DNA from: Apophysomyces variabilis
Lineage: Eukaryota > Mucoromycota > Mucoromycetes > Mucorales > Mucoraceae
Direction: 5' to 3'
Assembly (NCBI GenBank): GCA_002749535.1
Contig: MZZL01000409.1
Span: 1,547,527-1,611,526 of the forward strand
Length of the DNA: 64,000 bases
This document shows positions 59,223 to 64,000 of the stretch, one piece after another. A program made the position numbers and the translations under genes. Below the pieces are notes generated by a model, which saw only the letters and a list, made by a program, of their open reading frames with translations, had not been told where the DNA came from and did not search any database. Position 1 is the stretch's first letter. Every line of letters starts with the position of its first letter.

Positions 59223-60929
59223 AGAACTAATTAGTATCCTATTTAATCCATACAAAAAGGTTTAAGTTGCCATCGATAAACAGGAAAATACCAGGTCTAT
59301 GTTGATGAAAACAATGATAACATTAACATTAGTTTATACTATTTAGTTTATATAAAGCGTATTTCAAGCAGTATTAGCATCCATAGTGCAGTAACTTACG
59401 TTTCATAGTGCTTTCGAGGAAGAAGAAAAAATCGCCGTAACATCATCGATTTAGAGGGTCCGGATCAAGACAAGCCGTACCTTTCTTCAGTTAGAATAAG
59501 CATACAGTTACCATTTGCTATTGATGTTGGGAATTATAACCACTGCATGAGTAAAATGACTAAAGAAATCGTCCTGTACTTCGACTCTCTGGATATTGCA
59601 CGTGAATTTGCTTCAACGAATAGCAGAACTTGGCGCTGACTAGGAAGAAATATATGTGTGCTAAAACTCAGATGCACTGTAATAGGTTTTTCACTGAAAA
59701 TAAGGGATACACCTTTCTAGCGAATACATTCCAATATCACAGTGCATTACTATTTGATAACCAGTCAATAGATAACGCCAACAGCCCCGAAAGAATCAGC
59801 CAGGATTGGAGAACTTCAAAAATGGCAACATCATATAACTCACGTAAAGGATAATGGTAAGCAGTCCCAGTACAACGAAACGCTTTGGTTAAGGAACCAT
59901 CAACTCATTCGCCATGCAACAAATGAATAGCTGTCACACTATCCCCTGAGAATATTTGGTCAAAGTGACCATATACTAAAACTATCGGTGAGTTGTCCTT
60001 GCTAGGATTGTCGCATGTATATTTCTATTGTTTCTTGTAGACAACATTATCGAATAAATAGTATTTTTTTATCGATTTGGTTGCTATACACCTTTTTCTA
60101 ATCCTCTCCTGAAATCTTTTTGCTCCCAAATTAAAGAGACACTTTCTATGTACCGATATACCATCTAAGCAATTCCACTTAACGTAACTGATACTAAATT
60201 CTACGCGATAGATCTATATCACAGTTAGTGATAACACCCTGTTTGTCTCATTCTGGAACAAATATTAGTTTATGTAAGTTCCTGTACACCTGTCACTGTA
60301 TACAATGTTGACAAAAGATAGGTAGCCTATCAAGGTCCATCAGCCATATTGTTATTCTGCCTTCTTTTTCTCCAATAAAATCCTTAAAGTCTTTGCAACA
60401 AGGTAAGAAAAAGCCCTTACTAAACGTTTAGCTAATAGAACGACCATAGACGTCAACACCATGTTTATATATTTAGTTTTATTTGCGATCAAAGACAAAG
60501 GTAGCAAAGCAAAGTGTAATATACTATTCCCATTCTGGAAAAGCAGAGAGCGTTTCCATGAAATGTGGAGATAATTATGAATAGCTCTTTCTTCTCATTT
60601 ATATAACTAATTATGTGTGTCATAGGAGGAAAAGCCGAAAAGACGAAGAAAAGCTCGCCAAATTGTCTCGGGGTATCCGAACTCCTCCGATGCGTCAGTT
60701 GACATTTTATATCCTGAGCGGCGAGCGCCTGGTCAGGCAGCAACCCGTCCAGCTTTTGGGTTAAATACTTGAGGTTAGGCAAAACCAACAAGCTATACCA
60801 TTATCATGAATTATTTTCGTATCGCTTTTTCATTCCTATTTCTTTTTGTTTTCAGACTTTCTGTTCGGATTTTTAATGCTTTCTACAGTCGGTTCTTGCA
60901 AGGTAATTTGCGCCAGCTAAAAAGTACTT
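59223..60929. other. intergenic with one coding-like stretch
   Basis: About 1.7 kb with no complete gene. At 60627-60770 a plus-strand stretch, following a splice-like ATAG, encodes KPKRRRKARQIVSGYPNSSD then ILYPERRAPGQAATRPAFGL and a stop. No upstream exon could be found, so it is left unassigned. Confidence 0.35.
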
Positions 60930-61163
60930 TTACGACAGCTTTGGCTTTGGATCTCTCTTTTTCACAGGTGCAGACTTTGCTGGAGCCCTCTCCCTTTGGT
61001 TCTTGTAGTACAACTTAGCGTAATTCTGAGCTGTTCTTTTTTTGATACCCACTTGTCTACCCGCAGCTGCTGCAGCCTTTCCTTCATACGTTACTAGATT
61101 GAGCAGCATAGCTAACTGTTCGTCAGTGTAATTCCGATATGTATCGCGTTTATCTTTGCGACG
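60930..61163 (-). pseudogene. helix-turn-helix (homeodomain-like) transposase fragment
   Basis: The minus strand encodes YRNYTDEQLAMLLNLVTYEG, KAAAAAGRQVGIKKRTAQNY and AKLYYKNQ, then a basic tail and TAA at 60932-60930. This is the helix-turn-helix pattern found at the N-terminus of Tc1/mariner-type and related fungal transposable-element proteins. No ATG starts the domain and no catalytic part follows, so it is a fragment. It lies just upstream of the Fanzor-like gene in the opposite orientation. Confidence 0.5.
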
Positions 61164-61650
61164 TCAAACTTTAATTGCTCTTCGGAAGGTTTGTTGCGAG
61201 TCGCTTGCAAGCACGCTTATAGAAGTATTGCGATTGCACAATCAACAAATTGTAACGTACTGTAGCAAAAATGGTGGATGAAAATAATATATGAAGATGA
61301 TCCAGAACTTTCAATGCAATGCGCAGTATTATACAGACAACTATCATGAACTTGTCGATGGGCAAATCGTTCCTTATCTGACTTTAGCCTTGGGTAAGGT
61401 CAATACAATCAGCTAATTTTATGTGAAACCTATCTTCGGGCGACTGCTAGTTTCCACTGTCATGCAGGATAAATGCTGTCATTACAAGAAAAAAAAAAGA
61501 AATGGTTTAATGTGAGTACACCTGAGCGTTATCATCTTTTCTTCCTTATTATTTCTTCTTTTGCAGTTGAATCCATCATGGATGATTTTGCGTTTTATAT
61601 GCGTTCGCTTATCTAGTCTTTTTTCATGTTGTCTCTGACCGCCTTGACAG
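61164..61650. other. upstream flank of Fanzor-like gene
   Basis: About 490 bp, AT-rich, with a poly-A run at 61488-61499. No further domain was found. The true 5' exon or start of the next gene may lie here (ATG 61579 opens only 12 codons). Confidence 0.35.
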
Positions 61651-64000
61651 GCAAAGACTACATCCAGAAGAAAAAGGAAAAAAAAGCCGCTGATATGGAA
61701 TTACAGAAGCAGCTACAAGAGGAGGAAAGGTTAAAAAAAGGTACGTACACATCCTCATAAAAGAAAGTTAACTGACAGCAACCAATCTCAGCAAATCCGT
61801 CTCAGTGTANNNNNNNNNNNNNNNNNNNNNNNNNNNNNNNNNNNNNNNNNNNNNNNNNNNNNNNNNNNNNNNNNNNNNNNNNNNNNNNNNNNNNNNNNNN
61901 NNNNNNNNNNNNNNNNNNNNNNNNNNNNNNNNNNNNNNNNNNNNNNNNNNNNNNNNNNNNNNNNNNNNNNNNNNNNNNNNNNNNNNNNNNNNNNNNNNNN
62001 NNNNNNNNNNNNNNNNNNNNNNNNNNNNNNNNNNNNNNNNNNNNNNNNNNNNNNNNNNNNNNNNNNNNNNNNNNNNNNNNNNNNNNNNNNNNNNNNNNNN
62101 NNNNNNNNNNNNNNNNNNNNNNNNNNNNNNNNNNNNNNNNNNNNNNNNNNNNNNNNNNNNNNNNNNNNNNNNNNNNNNNNNNNNNNNNNNNNNNNNNNNN
62201 NNNNNNNNNNNNNNNNNNNNNNNNNNNNNNNNNNNNNNNNNNNNNNNNNNNNNNNNNNNNNNNNNNNNNNNNNNNNNNNNNNNNNNNNNNNNNNNNNNNN
62301 NNNNNNNNNNNNNNNNNNNNNNNNNNNNNNNNNNNNNNNNNNNNNNNNNNNNNNNNNNNNNNNNNNNNNNNNNNNNNNNNNNNNNNNNNNNNNNNNNNNN
62401 NNNNNNNNNNNNNNNNNNNNNNNNNNNNNNNNNNNNNNNNNNNNNNNNNNNNNNNNNNNNNNNNNNNNNNNNNNNTGATTGAACCGGATTTGTCTTTAGT
62501 GGCTATTGTCGATAAGATTTGTGATGATTTAGAGGCACTGACGCCTAAGCCTGCAACGCAGCAAGCCATATCGGCATCTCCTGGCGCGTATATTCCAACG
62601 TTAAAATACATCCTGTCTTCCTATGAAGAAGAGCATAAGATCGTTGCTGCTTCCGAAAAAAGTTCTAGTGATACAACTCTGCCTCGTCTTTTCTCGATTT
62701 CATCAAAACCAATTTGCAGGTGGCGTTTTGTTTCAACAAACGCCAAACTTTTGGCGACTCTGTTATCCATTCGAGAACCAACACAGCCGAGCGAATACCC
62801 ACGAGTATTTTTTGAAGCCCTTGATCTTACTCGTTTCGGATTTAATGGGTATGGGAAATAGCGATAGGTACCGTTAATTTCGAACACTCACTCTTTGTTA
62901 ATATATACGTACAGCTTGGGAGATTTTGCCGGGAATGTAAATCATCGTTTCGCATGCAAAATTCTTTCTGATGGATTTGCAGTAAATCTAGTTTTTGCAA
63001 GAAAACAAAAGGAAAAGGTGCCGGCAACGGAAATTGACCTGGAGGATCTTACCTTTGATGAAGTCCAGCAGTGGTTCGAACCGTGGGCCGTGGATCCGGG
63101 GTTGAATCAAATATACACAGCTGCAGACGGTAATGGCTCACAGCGGCATCAAGTACGCCGTGTGTCGACAAAAGAGTATTATGCCATGACTGGCTCTACG
63201 CGGAGAGGGAAGCAACTCGAAAAACGGAAGGATGCGGCGGGTGTCACTCATATTGAGACTGGTTTAGAAAGTTGTAAAACAGCGTCATCAGAGCAATATC
63301 ATCAGTTCGTGGAGTGCTTTGCCCAGAATTTTCCAGTATTGACAGCTTTTTACGGGCCCGACATGGCTGAGAAGCGTTTCCACAATTACCAGGGAGTACA
63401 ATGTGCTCGTGAAGAGCTCGTTAATGTGTTAGTCAACGGTGGAAAAAAGTACTGCAAGCAGCGGCGAAGAAAGACTCGAAAGAATAGACGAAAGAGGAAG
63501 AGAAAGACTCTGAAACGGCGAGAACAAAAGAAGCTGAAATGGCGATCAGGGTCAGAGACTAAGTGCAAAGTACTGAAATAAGTGATATTAACGAAATCTT
63601 CTAACCTAGACCACAAGAATCTGGAATCAGATCAACGCAAAATAAACCGCACCCAAGCACAAAAAAGTCATCTAAAGGTATTCAAGCAAGCAAGAAAATA
63701 CCATTAATTGTATTCGGATCAGCAATGTTTGGTGCGAGTGGACATGCCTCAAGAAAGGGCAAGCGTGCTGCGTTAGTCAATCCCTGTTGAAACATGCTAA
63801 AGAGAAGAGAAAGGAGAGGGGAATTGATTGCAACGACAGTCGATGAATTTTACACGTCTCAGGTTCGTTGTCATTTGCTTCGTATGTACCCTCATGGTTT
63901 ATCTATAGATGTGCAACATCTGCCTTCAGAGAGGGCTGGAGAAAGTCCCCATATCCGATTCTGTGTCCCACCATGGTGTAGTAGTTTGCAAACACTGCCG
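61651..64000 (+). CDS. Fanzor-like protein (eukaryotic TnpB / Cas12f1-like TNB domain), partial
   Basis: Putative RNA-guided endonuclease of the Fanzor/TnpB family. The 5' exon (61651-61740, DYIQKKKEKKAADMELQKQL) is Lys/Glu-rich and is linked only by position across the gap. After the gap comes TLPRLFSISSKPICRWRFV, then an intron 62849-62914 joining LDLTRFGFNG to LGDFAGNVNHRFACKILSDG. The RuvC-I-like segment follows: EVQQWFEPWAVDPGLNQIYT (Asp in VDPG), then RRVSTKEYYAMTGSTRRGKQ and REELVNVLVNGGKKYCKQ, a Lys/Arg-rich stretch, and a RuvC-II-like strand IPLIVFGSAMFG. Next, TTVDEFYTSQ joins across intron 63863-63908 to MCNIC ... VVVCKHC, a CxxC/CxxC zinc ribbon. RuvC-III must lie beyond 64000. 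The intron near 63550-63605 is uncertain, and an in-frame TGA lies at 63788-63790. Confidence 0.72.
61810..62475. other. assembly gap (666 N)
   Basis: A run of Ns of 666 bases inside the Fanzor-like locus. The N-terminal part of the protein cannot be read. The run may be of estimated length. Confidence 0.99.

Noticed and set aside
1..64000. CRISPR array, operons or prophage
   Set aside because: No spaced direct-repeat array, no co-directional overlapping genes and no phage genes; the DNA is eukaryotic.

Overview
ORGANISM. This is eukaryotic nuclear DNA, most likely from an early-diverging (Mucoromycota/Mucorales-type) fungus. Nearly every multi-exon gene has 45-65 nt GT-AG introns, often with a CTAAC/CTAAT-like branch point, and genes sit on both strands a few hundred bases to a few kb apart. 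The gene set is fungal: STB6-like Sin3-associated protein, Rsc9/ARID2-type protein, CAP59-type mannosyltransferase, Cdc1/Ted1-type phosphoesterase, ferric reductase and F-box proteins. There are no operons or bacterial signals. The species cannot be fixed from the sequence. LAYOUT. 0-12 kb: an alpha-arrestin and a SAM methyltransferase share a divergent promoter. A gene-poor stretch with a stray, mutated 18S rRNA fragment follows, then a SUT/SLC45-type sugar symporter with a 16-nt microexon and an STB6/STB2-like gene. 12-24 kb: a RAD2/XPG nuclease, a doubtful small membrane-protein locus, a CAP59/CMT1-type mannosyltransferase, a Cdc1/Ted1/PGAP5-type metallophosphoesterase and a two-HMG-box protein. 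24-46 kb: an MFS carrier with a bacterial-looking sequence pattern, an intact F-box protein beside a decayed F-box/LRR relative, an ARID plus zinc-finger (Rsc9-like) protein, a ferric reductase and the CCR4 deadenylase. 46-53 kb: a mobile-element cluster made of tRNA-Val(CAC), an inactivated hAT transposon, a 1.6-kb non-autonomous element with CACTR ends and a 3-bp GAA duplication, and a 261-bp hAT-type MITE with an exact 8-bp duplication. 53-60 kb: one large coiled-coil gene. 60-64 kb: a transposase-type helix-turn-helix remnant, then a Fanzor-like (eukaryotic TnpB/Cas12f1-like TNB domain) gene that contains a 666-nt assembly gap and runs off the window end. HOW THE GENES WORK TOGETHER. There is no metabolic cluster. 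The genes are housekeeping and regulatory: chromatin/transcription (STB6-like, RSC9-like, HMG), mRNA decay (CCR4), DNA repair (RAD2), membrane and secretory functions (arrestin, SUT, MFS, mannosyltransferase, phosphoesterase, ferric reductase) and ubiquitin adaptors (F-box, PPxY arrestin). The unusual content is the mobile DNA on the right side, above all the Fanzor-like putative RNA-guided nuclease. Exon boundaries were assigned by eye from splice consensus, reading phase and family conservation. Family names rest on remembered motifs, not on database searches.
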